Positions 9,130 through 16,499 of a stretch of DNA of 64,000 nucleotides are shown here, one piece after another. The translations under genes were made by a program, and so were the position numbers. The stretch is from Bacillus sp. Xin1. GTDB taxonomy: Bacteria; Bacillota; Bacilli; Bacillales; Bacillaceae_G. The notes beneath the pieces are model-generated. The model did not search any database. It was not told the DNA's origin and saw only the letters and a list, made by a program, of their open reading frames with translations. The DNA lies in contig NZ_JABUAE010000008.1 in NCBI RefSeq assembly GCF_013314535.1, forward strand, positions 62,001 to 126,000, written 5' to 3'. The number at the start of each line of letters is the position of its first letter. Position 1 is the stretch's first letter.

Positions 9130-10133
9130 TTGAAAACTCTCCTGAAACTAAGTATAATAAGAACGAATGTTCGGGAAGTGGCAAGGTTTAGCAAAGCGTT
9201 CAGAAATTTATTAAAACATATCGACAAATTATCCCACATAGAAAAAGAGCGAGTGTTTCAATGGGTAAAGTGTTATGTTGAGCCTTCTTCCTCTGTCGGT
9301 GGTCGTCTAATCAATGAAATGCGTGAAACACGTTTCAAAGAGGGATTTGAATGCCCTCATTGTGCTTCTGAACACGTTGTAAGGTTTGGAAAGTATAATG
9401 GCCGCCAACGCTATCGTTGCCAGTGTTGTAGTAAAACATTTACTGATACAACGAATACCGTTCTTTACCGTACTCGAAAAGGTGACGAATGGATTACATT
9501 TGTTGAGTGTATGTTCAAAGGCTATTCTCTGCGAAAATCTGCCGAAATCGTAGGGGTTACTTGGGTTACGCTTTTTTATTGCAGACACAAATTGTTAAGT
9601 GCATTAAAACAAATGGATTTTGAGCAATTTGATGGTATCGTTGAAGTTGACGAGACTTATTTCCTATACTCTCAAAAAGGGCAACGTGGCATTACGGAAC
9701 GCAAACCCCGTAAGCGAGGTGAAAAATCCAAACATAGAGGCATTAGCCACGAACAAGTATGTGTTCTTGTTGCCAGAGACCGCACTAAAGCAACTGTCTC
9801 AAAAGTTGCTTGTTTGGGGCGTGTTGTCAAAACTAAGGTGGATACTATGATTGGCTCTAAACTGACCCCTGATAATGTACTTGTTACAGATGCTTGGAGA
9901 GCATACAAAACCTACGCTAAAGAAAAGGGGATTGAACATTACAGAATTAAGTCAAATGACGGTAAGGACGTTATTAAAGGCTTGTATCACATTCAAAATT
10001 AAATGGTCTCCATTCTCGTATGAAACAATGGATAGACCGATTTAAAGGCGTGGCTACAAAATATCTCGATAACTATCTCGCTTGGTTTTTATTTATTGAT
10101 GTTGCAGTAACGAAAGCACTAAACACAATATAA
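9130..10133 (+). pseudogene. IS1595-family transposase, frameshifted near its end
   Basis: Frame one runs 9130-10002 (290 residues). It contains a zinc ribbon C-P-H-C...C-Q-C-C (near residues 75-97), a helix-turn-helix, the first acidic motif V-E-V-D-E-T-Y-F and the second V-T-D-A-W-R-A-Y. At 9999-10000 one base (most likely a G) is missing: CAA AAT TAA is read where homologues have N-V-N-G. The rest, N-G-L-H-S-R-M-K-Q-W and 34 more residues, continues in another frame from 10002 to a stop at 10131-10133. The lost part holds the third catalytic motif (N..H...K), so the product should be inactive. The start is uncertain: TTG 9130 is the only upstream candidate and has no ribosome site. Confidence 0.88.
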
Positions 10134-10289
10134 AAGAGTTTCTCCTATCGTCATTTGTGTATGAAATAATTGATACGTATGAGAGCTTACGTTTATCTAA
10201 GTTTATCGTGTAATTGTTCATTCTTATGCTACAAAAAATAATTATCGTTTACTTCTTAAAATGGTAAAATCATATTTGGAGGTGAAGTT

Positions 10290-10571
10290 ATGAAAAAATT
10301 CAGTATATTGTCAATAGTCTTGATGTTTATAGGGCTATTATTATTCGGATCAAATTGGATAATAGATGGATATTCTGAGCCGATTGTCCTTTTTAGTTTT
10401 ATTTCTTTTTTAGTTGGAATTGTACTAAGTTTTATAGCAGTTGCTAAACAGGAAAAAGGAACATTAAAATTCATATCACTTATTTCTTTCTTCGTTGTGA
10501 CGTTTTTAATTACTTGGTTTGAACCATTTCAGGTACTTCGAATTATTACTTGGCTAAAAAATGTCTCTTAA
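10290..10571 (+). CDS. Passenger gene of the IS1595 element: small membrane protein
   Basis: A 93-residue protein with three hydrophobic segments (about 6-21, 29-52 and 59-77) joined by short charged loops. It lies inside the two terminal repeats, in the same direction as the transposase, with its own strong ribosome site GGAGGTGAAG at 10275. It does not resemble a transposase or resistance determinant I can name. Being inside the mobile unit, it travels with the IS. Function unknown; a host-benefit or immunity role is only a guess. Confidence 0.78.
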   Translation: MKKFSILSIVLMFIGLLLFGSNWIIDGYSEPIVLFSFISFLVGIVLSFIAVAKQEKGTLKFISLISFFVVTFLITWFEPFQVLRIITWLKNVS

Positions 10572-10640
10572 CAGCGAAAAGTCGAAAGTATAAAAACGGG
10601 AACCCCTTCTATTTGGGTTTCCCTCTAATTTACTCAATTT

Positions 10641-10664
10641 TCAACATTAAAATTTAACAGACCC
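10641..10664 (-). repeat. IS1595 right terminal inverted repeat
   Basis: Reads ...ATTTAACAGACCC on the plus strand, the complement of the left end, and is followed at once by the duplicated octamer ATTAATTA (10665-10672). Confidence 0.85.
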
Positions 10665-10672
10665 ATTAATTA
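10665..10672. repeat. Target-site duplication, right copy
   Basis: ATTAATTA, identical to 9094-9101. It falls only 20 bases before the racemase start codon. Confidence 0.9.
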
Positions 10673-10692
10673 AAATAAGGAGAACAAATATT

Positions 10693-11409
10693 ATGAAAAT
10701 GATTGGACTTATCGGTGGAATGAGCTGGGAGTCATCGGCTGAATATTATCGGATAATAAATGAAGAAGTAAAAAAGAGATTAGGAGGATTACATTCGGCG
10801 AAATGCCTTTTATATAGTGTTGACTTTGCAGAGATTGAATATTATCAATCTGAAGGTGATTGGGAAAAGGCGGGGAAAGTACTAGGAGAAGCTGCATATT
10901 CTCTTGAGAAAGCTGGTGCAGACTTCATTGTTATTTGCACGAATACAATGCATAAAGTTATTAGTAATATTAAAGAGAAGGTGAGTATCCCTATTTTACA
11001 TATTGCGGATGCAACAGCTATGGAAATAAAAAAACATGGAATTCGATCAGTTGGTTTACTTGGAACGAAATATACGATGGAACAAGATTTTTACAAATCT
11101 CGAATAGAAGAAAAGGGTATGAAAATAATAATACCCAATGAAACAGATAGGGAAATAATAAATAGAATCATATATAACGAGTTATGTTTAGGAAAGGTTA
11201 ATCAAACATCAAAAGATGCCTATAAGGAAATAATAAATCGCTTAGTACAAAATGATGCAGAAGGAATTATATTAGGGTGTACGGAAATAGGGCTATTAGT
11301 AAAACAGGAAGATACCCAATTTCCTTTATTCGATACAACTTTTATACATGCAGTTGAAGCTGTGAATATCTCTTTAGGTAGTTATTTTGATGCGGTGCAG
11401 AGAATATAG
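10693..11409 (+). CDS. Aspartate/glutamate racemase family protein
   Basis: About 238 residues. The N-terminal I-G-L-I-G-G-M-S-W-E-S-S resembles YgeA-type racemases. Two catalytic cysteines are visible: V-I-C-T-N-T-M-H near residue 79 and L-G-C-T-E-I-G near 195. The family interconverts L- and D-Asp, Glu or related amino acids without PLP. The ribosome site TAAGGAG (10674-10680) sits just beyond the IS1595 insertion, which has separated the gene from any native promoter further upstream. Expression may depend on the element. Confidence 0.87.
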   Translation: MKMIGLIGGMSWESSAEYYRIINEEVKKRLGGLHSAKCLLYSVDFAEIEYYQSEGDWEKAGKVLGEAAYSLEKAGADFIVICTNTMHKVISNIKEKVSIPILHIADATAMEIKKHGIRSVGLLGTKYTMEQDFYKSRIEEKGMKIIIPNETDREIINRIIYNELCLGKVNQTSKDAYKEIINRLVQNDAEGIILGCTEIGLLVKQEDTQFPLFDTTFIHAVEAVNISLGSYFDAVQRI

Positions 11410-11506
11410 TAACATAATTTTATTATGTAAACTAATGCGCTTTATAGATGGAAAACATTCAGAAAATATTTTATAATGTAAGTGGTTACAAAAAGGGGGA
11501 GTATGG

Positions 11507-11980
11507 ATGTTTTCACTTCAGCCAATTGCTTTTGTACATAATGAAAGAAAAATGATAATAGATGATGAATGGGGAGATGTACAATCCCTTATTACATTAG
11601 TGGATTCATATTCAGAAGAGAGCATACAAGGAATTGAAGATTTTTCCCATATAGAAGTAATCTTTTATTTTCATAAGGTGAAAGATGAACAGATTCAATA
11701 TTCGGCTAGGCATCCAAGAAATAATGAGAAATACCCTAAAATAGGTATTTTTGCACAGCGGGGTAAAAACCGTCCAAATCGATTGGGGGCGACAATTGCA
11801 AAAGTAGTAAGGCGAGAAGGGAAATCCATTTTAGTTGAAGGATTAGATGCAATTGATGGCACGCCTATATTGGATATAAAGCCTGTTATGAGAGAGTTTT
11901 TCCAAAATGAAGATATTATACAACCTGAATGGGTAACGGACCTTATGAAGGAGTATTGGAAGGGGAGCGGAGTCAAGTGA
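11507..11980 (+). CDS. trmO: tRNA (N6-threonylcarbamoyladenosine37) methyltransferase TrmO-like
   Basis: A 157-residue protein of the TsaA/YaeB family, which methylates t6A37 of tRNA-Thr using SAM. Visible signatures: P-I-A-F-V-H-N near the start, I-E-D-F-S-H-I-E-V near residue 46, and the SAM-site stretch R-G-K-N-R-P-N-R-L-G-A-T near residue 87. This is shorter than E. coli TrmO (235) but matches compact Bacillus forms. ATG 11507 follows AAGGGGGAG. It overlaps the next gene by four bases (GTGA), indicating translational coupling. Confidence 0.82.
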   Translation: MFSLQPIAFVHNERKMIIDDEWGDVQSLITLVDSYSEESIQGIEDFSHIEVIFYFHKVKDEQIQYSARHPRNNEKYPKIGIFAQRGKNRPNRLGATIAKVVRREGKSILVEGLDAIDGTPILDIKPVMREFFQNEDIIQPEWVTDLMKEYWKGSGVK

Positions 11981-12417
11981 AAATATATAAAGCAACAATT
12001 TCAGATTTAGAAGGATTAGCAGATGTGTTTAACAATTATCGTATGTTTTATAGACAAGAATCGAATGTAGAAGGAGCAAAAATGTTTTTGCGTAATCGCA
12101 TCGAACGAGAAGAATCAATCATTTTTGTAGCAGTAGAGGATGGACAATACCTTGGATTTACCCAATTGTACCCTTCTTTTTCATCTATTTCTATGAAAGA
12201 GTTATGGATATTAAATGATCTTTTTGTACAAGAAGGTAAACGCGGAGCTGGCATTGGAAAGAAATTATTAGAAGCAGCTAAAACTTTTGCATTAGAGAAC
12301 GGTGCGAAGGGATTAAAACTGCAAACAGAAATAGACAATATATCAGCGCAACGATTATATGCTGAAAATGGTTATTTGAGGGATAATCGTTATTTTCATT
12401 ATGAACTAACTTTTTAG
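11977..12417 (+). CDS. GNAT-family N-acetyltransferase
   Basis: 146 residues. Acetyl-CoA loop motif Q-E-G-K-R-G-A-G-I-G-K-K-L-L near residue 90 and C-terminal N-I-S-A-Q-R-L-Y-A-E-N-G-Y are typical GNAT motifs A and B. The GTG at 11977 overlaps the trmO stop as GTGA and has GGGGAGCGG upstream; a longer in-frame start at 11929 lies inside trmO and is unlikely. Substrate unknown. Confidence 0.85.
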   Translation: MKIYKATISDLEGLADVFNNYRMFYRQESNVEGAKMFLRNRIEREESIIFVAVEDGQYLGFTQLYPSFSSISMKELWILNDLFVQEGKRGAGIGKKLLEAAKTFALENGAKGLKLQTEIDNISAQRLYAENGYLRDNRYFHYELTF

Positions 12418-12445
12418 ATTTAGCAAAGCTAGTAGACGTATACAT

Positions 12446-12482
12446 AAAAAAGTAGATTATATTTATATAATCTACTTTTTTA
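12446..12482 (+). terminator. Terminator after trmO-GNAT pair
   Basis: AAAAAGTAGATT pairs with AATCTACTTTTT around a short AT loop, then Ts. Confidence 0.8.
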
Positions 12483-12646
12483 ATCGTACTATTTATCATT
12501 TTAACCGAGAAGACCCCTTCCTCTAAACGAAGTGAAGGTGGGGGATGAATCGTTTTTTTCTTTTTAAAGAAAACGTCTCTTTTTTGTAGAACATATGTTT
12601 GAATTGGTGTATAATGATCTTATCAAATAAAAGGAGGTGAGAACAG

Positions 12647-14317
12647 GTGAAGAAAGCGTATTTTTCGAAACGGATCTACAAGATAGATTTACCGCGTGAA
12701 ATGGTAGATGCATTGGCAGAGACAGTCGAAACATTTAATCAGGCAAAACGCTTTGCGTTTCAAACGATTGTTCGTGAAAAACGTTGGAACCGTAAGTTGT
12801 ATACGGCCAGTCTTCATCTCGTTCTCAAGCGGAACTATCAATTGAATGATTATTATGCAAACAGTGCGGCGCAAGAAGCAAAGGCGTTGTTTACAGGTTT
12901 AATGGCGTTACAAAAATTATATGAGAAGCAAACGCAAGAGAGGCTTAAGAAACTCAAGAAAAAGTTAAAACAAGAACGGACAAAACTAACAAATCTTCGC
13001 AAAATCAAACAAAGTTGTGTGAAAGGAACGCTGACGTTTCCGAAAAACACCCGCTTCGCGAAGCACGACAACCTCATCTCCTTATCTCGTAAAAAAGACA
13101 CCTTAATTTGGCTGAGTGAATATCTGTTTGAACACCAATACTTAGATGTTCAAATGAAAAGAATTCAGGCGAAAATCGGTCATCTCACTCACAGACAATC
13201 CCGTTTAATACAAAAACTTTCATCCGATCAAACGCATATTCCAAGCGCAGTATTTGGAAGCAAAAAACTGTTTCGCTCGCAATTTACGATCCGCGAGTTT
13301 GTACGTAACCATGACAAATGGAAAACATTATTTTCTCGTGCTCGAAATAAACAACTGATCCTATCTGGACGGAAAGATGCCAAACATGGCAATTTTGTAT
13401 TTCAGTATGTGCTGGAGACAAAAGAATTGTGGATGACGACAAGTTCTGGGAAAACACTTATGTTTCCAGCTGTTATGTTCCCGTATGGCCAAGAAATGAT
13501 TGAAGAAGTAATCACAACCCAATTCCAGTGTAAGAATAAGAAAAAGTGTGGCAAACCGATTGCATGGTCTGTAGAAGACTATGGTTCCTATTATATTGTG
13601 AAATGTTTAGTCGATGTACCGGAAAATCCACACACGAATTACAGCACATCAGATGGTGTGATCGGTGTAGATTGTAATCTTGAGCATTTTGCTTGGGCAC
13701 ATGTAACGAAGGATGGAAATTACAAGGGAAGTGGTTCCCTTCGTTTTTCTATCATGGAGAAATCTACAGGACAAATCACAAAAATCATCGAAGTGGAAGC
13801 GATTCGCTTAGTGGACTTAGCGGAGCGGTATAACAAACCAATTGTACTAGAGAAACTAGATACGACCCAATCGAAAACAGGAAATCGATATGGGAATAAG
13901 CGAGCCAATCGAATGAGGAGTATGTTTGCGTATGAGAAGATGATAAGTGCAATTCTGAATCGTGCAGATAAAAGGGGCGTGGCTGTCTTTCAAGTGAATC
14001 CCGCTTACACTTCAATCTCCGGAAAGATGAAATACATGCGGAAATTCGGTATCTCTATTCATCAATCCGCGGCCTTTACAATTGGGCGTCGTGGATTAGG
14101 GTATAAAGAAAAAGTACCTCGGGTGCTTCAGCCTTATATTCCAAAGAAAGACGCACATCACTGGAGTCATTGGCAGCAATTAAACAATCAATTGGATATT
14201 CGCATGCATCATTTCTATCAGCTATACGATGTAGATCAACCGAAAGAAGCTTTACAAATCGAACGGCTACACTTGTTTGAAAATGAAAAGAAAAAACTAG
14301 CAAAACGATTTGCATGA
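12647..14317 (+). CDS. TnpB-related protein with altered RuvC and no zinc ribbon
   Basis: 556 residues, longer than canonical TnpB (about 400). The N-terminal half is basic and coiled-coil-like (residues 85-135). RuvC motif I appears as I-G-V-D-C-N-L (Asp near residue 345) and motif II as I-V-L-E-K-L-D-T (Glu near 405). The C-terminus V-N-P-A-Y-T-S...S-I-H-Q-S-A-A-F-T-I-G-R-R-G aligns with the TnpB end, but the CxxC zinc ribbon is absent and the last catalytic Asp of 'DxNAA' reads His. TnpB is an RNA-guided nuclease; this long TnpB-related class occurs in Bacilli, and its activity is unclear. GTG 12647 follows AAAGGAGGTGAG. Confidence 0.85.
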   Translation: MKKAYFSKRIYKIDLPREMVDALAETVETFNQAKRFAFQTIVREKRWNRKLYTASLHLVLKRNYQLNDYYANSAAQEAKALFTGLMALQKLYEKQTQERLKKLKKKLKQERTKLTNLRKIKQSCVKGTLTFPKNTRFAKHDNLISLSRKKDTLIWLSEYLFEHQYLDVQMKRIQAKIGHLTHRQSRLIQKLSSDQTHIPSAVFGSKKLFRSQFTIREFVRNHDKWKTLFSRARNKQLILSGRKDAKHGNFVFQYVLETKELWMTTSSGKTLMFPAVMFPYGQEMIEEVITTQFQCKNKKKCGKPIAWSVEDYGSYYIVKCLVDVPENPHTNYSTSDGVIGVDCNLEHFAWAHVTKDGNYKGSGSLRFSIMEKSTGQITKIIEVEAIRLVDLAERYNKPIVLEKLDTTQSKTGNRYGNKRANRMRSMFAYEKMISAILNRADKRGVAVFQVNPAYTSISGKMKYMRKFGISIHQSAAFTIGRRGLGYKEKVPRVLQPYIPKKDAHHWSHWQQLNNQLDIRMHHFYQLYDVDQPKEALQIERLHLFENEKKKLAKRFA

Positions 14318-14399
14318 TAAAAAAGAACACTTTGTCCCAGATTTTTACGCTTATTACCAGAGCAGATAACAAGTCTAGGAACTGGATGCATGACAAAGT

Positions 14400-14611
14400 G
14401 TTCTGGCCTCGATATAAGAAAAAGTAGGGGTACCTATTTTGTTTGCCTTTCGTCGGAAGATAGAATAGGTCGTCTTATATTCCATATAGACACTACCGAA
14501 CTCTATATCGTTGTATCCTCTTTGTTGAACGAGAGGAACTGTTTTTGTGAGGACAGAGACAGGAGAATCCTCCACCTCAAGCTCTTGTAGAGGTAGGTGG
14601 GGGTAGTTCAA
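14400..14611 (+). ncRNA. Candidate omega-RNA / right-end RNA of the TnpB element
   Basis: TnpB guide RNAs arise from the transposon right end and run into flanking DNA, which supplies the guide. Here 14400-14611 follows the TnpB-related gene, holds no convincing ORF and ends in the hairpin plus GTAGTTCAA. Any guide would start at 14612 and match the 3' end of the adjacent HAD gene. Whether this TnpB relative uses such an RNA is unknown. Confidence 0.35.
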
Positions 14612-15150
14612 TTAGGACAAAGTGTATGTTGTAGAATCCATGTAACAGCATCTTCAAAATTTGTCGCAATATAACTTGGTTCAATATGATCCCATTTATC
14701 GCGATATGTATGCAATGCATCATGTCCGGCACCGGTTTGAACTAATATCGTTGTTGCATGAACATTTGCACCCGCAACGATATCAGTCCAGCGATCACCG
14801 ATGACAATACATTTTGTCAAATCAAGTTCATGTTTTTCTGCTGCTTGCAGAAGCATACCCGTACTTGGTTTTCGGCATTCACATCCATCTCCATGTCTAT
14901 GAGGACAAAGGTATACGTCATCAAAACCGAATGCTTCTAGTTCTTGAATAAAATCTTCTATACTCGCTTTCCCATCAGCAATACCAGGCTGGTTTGTAAA
15001 GGAAAATAGTTTTATATTTTGCTCTTTTAATGCACGTAAGGCGTTTTGTGTAAATGGAAATAAGGTGAGTTCACCAGGATAATGTACAGTGGTATCTCCG
15101 CCAATTGTTCCATCACGATCGATAAAGATTGCTTGAATGTTTGTCATCAT
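14608..15150 (-). CDS. HAD-IIIA family hydrolase (histidinol/heptose-bisphosphate phosphatase-like)
   Basis: 180 residues. Motif I F-I-D-R-D-G-T-I-G-G near residue 9, F-T-N-Q-P-G-I near 51, a zinc-binding loop C-P-H-R-H-G-D-G-C-E-C-R-K-P near 81-94, and I-G-D-R-W-T-D-I near 117. The Cys/His loop is the mark of GmhB/HisB-N type phosphatases. The stop codon TGA is the complement of TCA at 14608-14610, which lies in the right end of the IS605-like element, so insertion has replaced the natural C-terminus. The catalytic core is intact. Substrate not assignable. Confidence 0.85.
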   Translation of the reverse strand: MMTNIQAIFIDRDGTIGGDTTVHYPGELTLFPFTQNALRALKEQNIKLFSFTNQPGIADGKASIEDFIQELEAFGFDDVYLCPHRHGDGCECRKPSTGMLLQAAEKHELDLTKCIVIGDRWTDIVAGANVHATTILVQTGAGHDALHTYRDKWDHIEPSYIATNFEDAVTWILQHTLCPN

Positions 15151-15173
15151 ACTAATTCCTTTCAGTTAGTAGA

Positions 15174-15605
15174 TTAAAAGTATTTTACAAATCGATATCC
15201 GTTTATCTCGTATCCTAATTTTTTATAGAATGGATGAGCTTCTTTTCTTTGTGTACCACTTACAAGCCATGTTCCAATGCAGTTATGCTTTTTGGCTAAT
15301 TGTTCTGCATAATCCATTAACATTTGGCCAATTCCTTTTCGGCGTGCTGTTGAATCAACGCTAATAATAGATATTTCTCCATATCGTGTCACGTCTTCTA
15401 AGTTCTCTCGTATACGAAACCCAAGGAATCCAAATATATGATCATCTTCTTCGTAAACATATAAGAAATCAAATGGGCTCATTTCAACAAATCGTAATCG
15501 GTTTTGCATATCTTCATGAGAAATAGAGGAGCCTTTTAATTCTTTTGTTAGTGAACATAGTGCTTCTATATCGTTCGCAGTCGCTTTTCGAATGTGAGAT
15601 TCCAT
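15174..15605 (-). CDS. GNAT-family N-acetyltransferase
   Basis: 143 residues with acetyl-CoA motif S-T-A-R-R-K-G-I-G-Q-M-L-M near residue 85 and C-terminal E-A-H-P-F-Y-K-K-L-G-Y. It is 23 bp upstream of the HAD-IIIA gene on the same strand, likely co-transcribed. Substrate unknown. Confidence 0.87.
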   Translation of the reverse strand: MESHIRKATANDIEALCSLTKELKGSSISHEDMQNRLRFVEMSPFDFLYVYEEDDHIFGFLGFRIRENLEDVTRYGEISIISVDSTARRKGIGQMLMDYAEQLAKKHNCIGTWLVSGTQRKEAHPFYKKLGYEINGYRFVKYF

Positions 15606-15681
15606 ACTCTCAACTCCATCTGTAAATATAAATTAATAACTCCAAATGTTAAATATTCTGCCAAAACTTATTTTTTCCTGC

Positions 15682-15717
15682 TCTGTATATTAATATTTAA
15701 CATATTAGATATACAGA
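15682..15717. promoter_or_regulatory. Inverted repeat in the divergent promoter region
   Basis: TCTGTATAT (15682-15690) and ATATACAGA (15709-15717) form a perfect 9-bp dyad separated by 18 AT-rich bases, between the minus-strand acetyltransferase and the plus-strand ABC transporter. It could be a regulator binding site serving both. No known regulator is recognised. Confidence 0.35.
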
Positions 15718-15773
15718 ATAATATGTTATGATTTTCCTGGGGCTTATTGTAAATAGAAAAGAGGGGAAACAAT

Positions 15774-16499
15774 TTGTTACAAGTCAATATTCGCTCAGCA
15801 GGTTATGAAACAGGAGAAAAAACAATCCATGATATAGCTTTTTCAATTAAAAAAGGTGAATTAGTTGCTTTGATTGGTGCAAATGGTGCGGGGAAAAGTA
15901 CGACAATTAAATCAATGCTTGGCTTGCTTGCAAATATGGATGGTGAAATTACGTTTGGTGAAAAGAGAAATCCATATGCATATGTACCAGAACATCCGAC
16001 TTATTATGATTATTTAACTTTATGGGAGCACATTGAATTGTTAATGGCTGCACGTGGGTGTGAAGTAGGGAGCTGGGAGGAACGTGCACGGGAGTTTTTA
16101 CATACATTTCGGATGGAAAATCATAAACATGAATATTTATCAAAGTTTTCAAAAGGTATGAAACAAAAGGCGATGTTGATTTTTGCATTTTTAACTGAGC
16201 CGGATTTCTATATTATTGATGAACCTTTTATAGGGTTAGATCCAGTCGCAATACGAGAGTTTTTAAATTTCTTATATAAAGAGAAAGAGCGCGGGGCAGG
16301 AATTTTACTTTGTACGCATGTATTAGATACTGCTGAGAGAATATGCGAACGATTTTTACTTATTTCACAAGGGACATTAGTAGCAAACGGTGATTTACAA
16401 GCGATTCAATCACTTGCGGAAATGCCAGAAAGTCCATTATTAGATTGTTTTGATGCAATCGTAAGGCGGGAACAACATGATGAAACAACAGTTTTATAG
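15774..16499 (+). CDS. ABC transporter ATP-binding protein, EcsA-like
   Basis: 241 residues. Walker A G-A-N-G-A-G-K-S-T near residue 37, signature L-S-K-F-S-K-G-M-K-Q-K, Walker B F-Y-I-I-D-E-P-F and the H-loop T-H-V-L-D-T. Sequence style and the partner gene match EcsAB, an exporter that affects protein secretion and processing in Bacillus. It may be a second Ecs-like system, since the standard ecs locus has hit-like neighbours not seen here. TTG start with AGAGGGGAAAC upstream. It overlaps the permease gene by 23 bp. Confidence 0.83.
   Translation: MLQVNIRSAGYETGEKTIHDIAFSIKKGELVALIGANGAGKSTTIKSMLGLLANMDGEITFGEKRNPYAYVPEHPTYYDYLTLWEHIELLMAARGCEVGSWEERAREFLHTFRMENHKHEYLSKFSKGMKQKAMLIFAFLTEPDFYIIDEPFIGLDPVAIREFLNFLYKEKERGAGILLCTHVLDTAERICERFLLISQGTLVANGDLQAIQSLAEMPESPLLDCFDAIVRREQHDETTVL

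Larger units (their letters stand above)
9102..10664 (+). mobile_element. IS1595-family insertion sequence with passenger gene
   Basis: The element spans 1563 bp. Its left end GGCTCTGTTAAAGGTAAAAT and the reverse complement of the right end (GGGTCTGTTAAATTTTAATG) form roughly 24-bp imperfect inverted repeats with a 1-nt gap. Flanks carry an 8-bp duplication. It encodes a zinc-ribbon plus DDE transposase, now frameshifted, and a separate 93-residue membrane protein. The extra 0.5 kb over a plain IS1595 element (about 1 kb) is accounted for by the passenger gene. Passenger genes are known in this family. The ends and duplication look recent, but the transposase is broken, so movement would need a transposase in trans. 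Confidence 0.92.
12503..14611 (+). mobile_element. IS200/IS605-like element carrying only a TnpB-related gene
   Basis: Boundaries are inferred from structure. The left part has an imperfect hairpin CCCCTTC (12514-12520) / GAAGGTGG (12534-12541). The right part has a 9-bp hairpin CCTCCACCT (14569-14577) / AGGTGGGGG (14595-14603), then GTAGTTCAA. Subterminal hairpins without inverted repeats or target duplication are typical of IS200/IS605 single-strand transposons. The right-end motif recurs at 18701-18711. No TnpA (Y1 transposase) gene is present, so the element is of the IS1341-like, TnpB-only type. The left boundary is uncertain by tens of bases. Confidence 0.72.
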
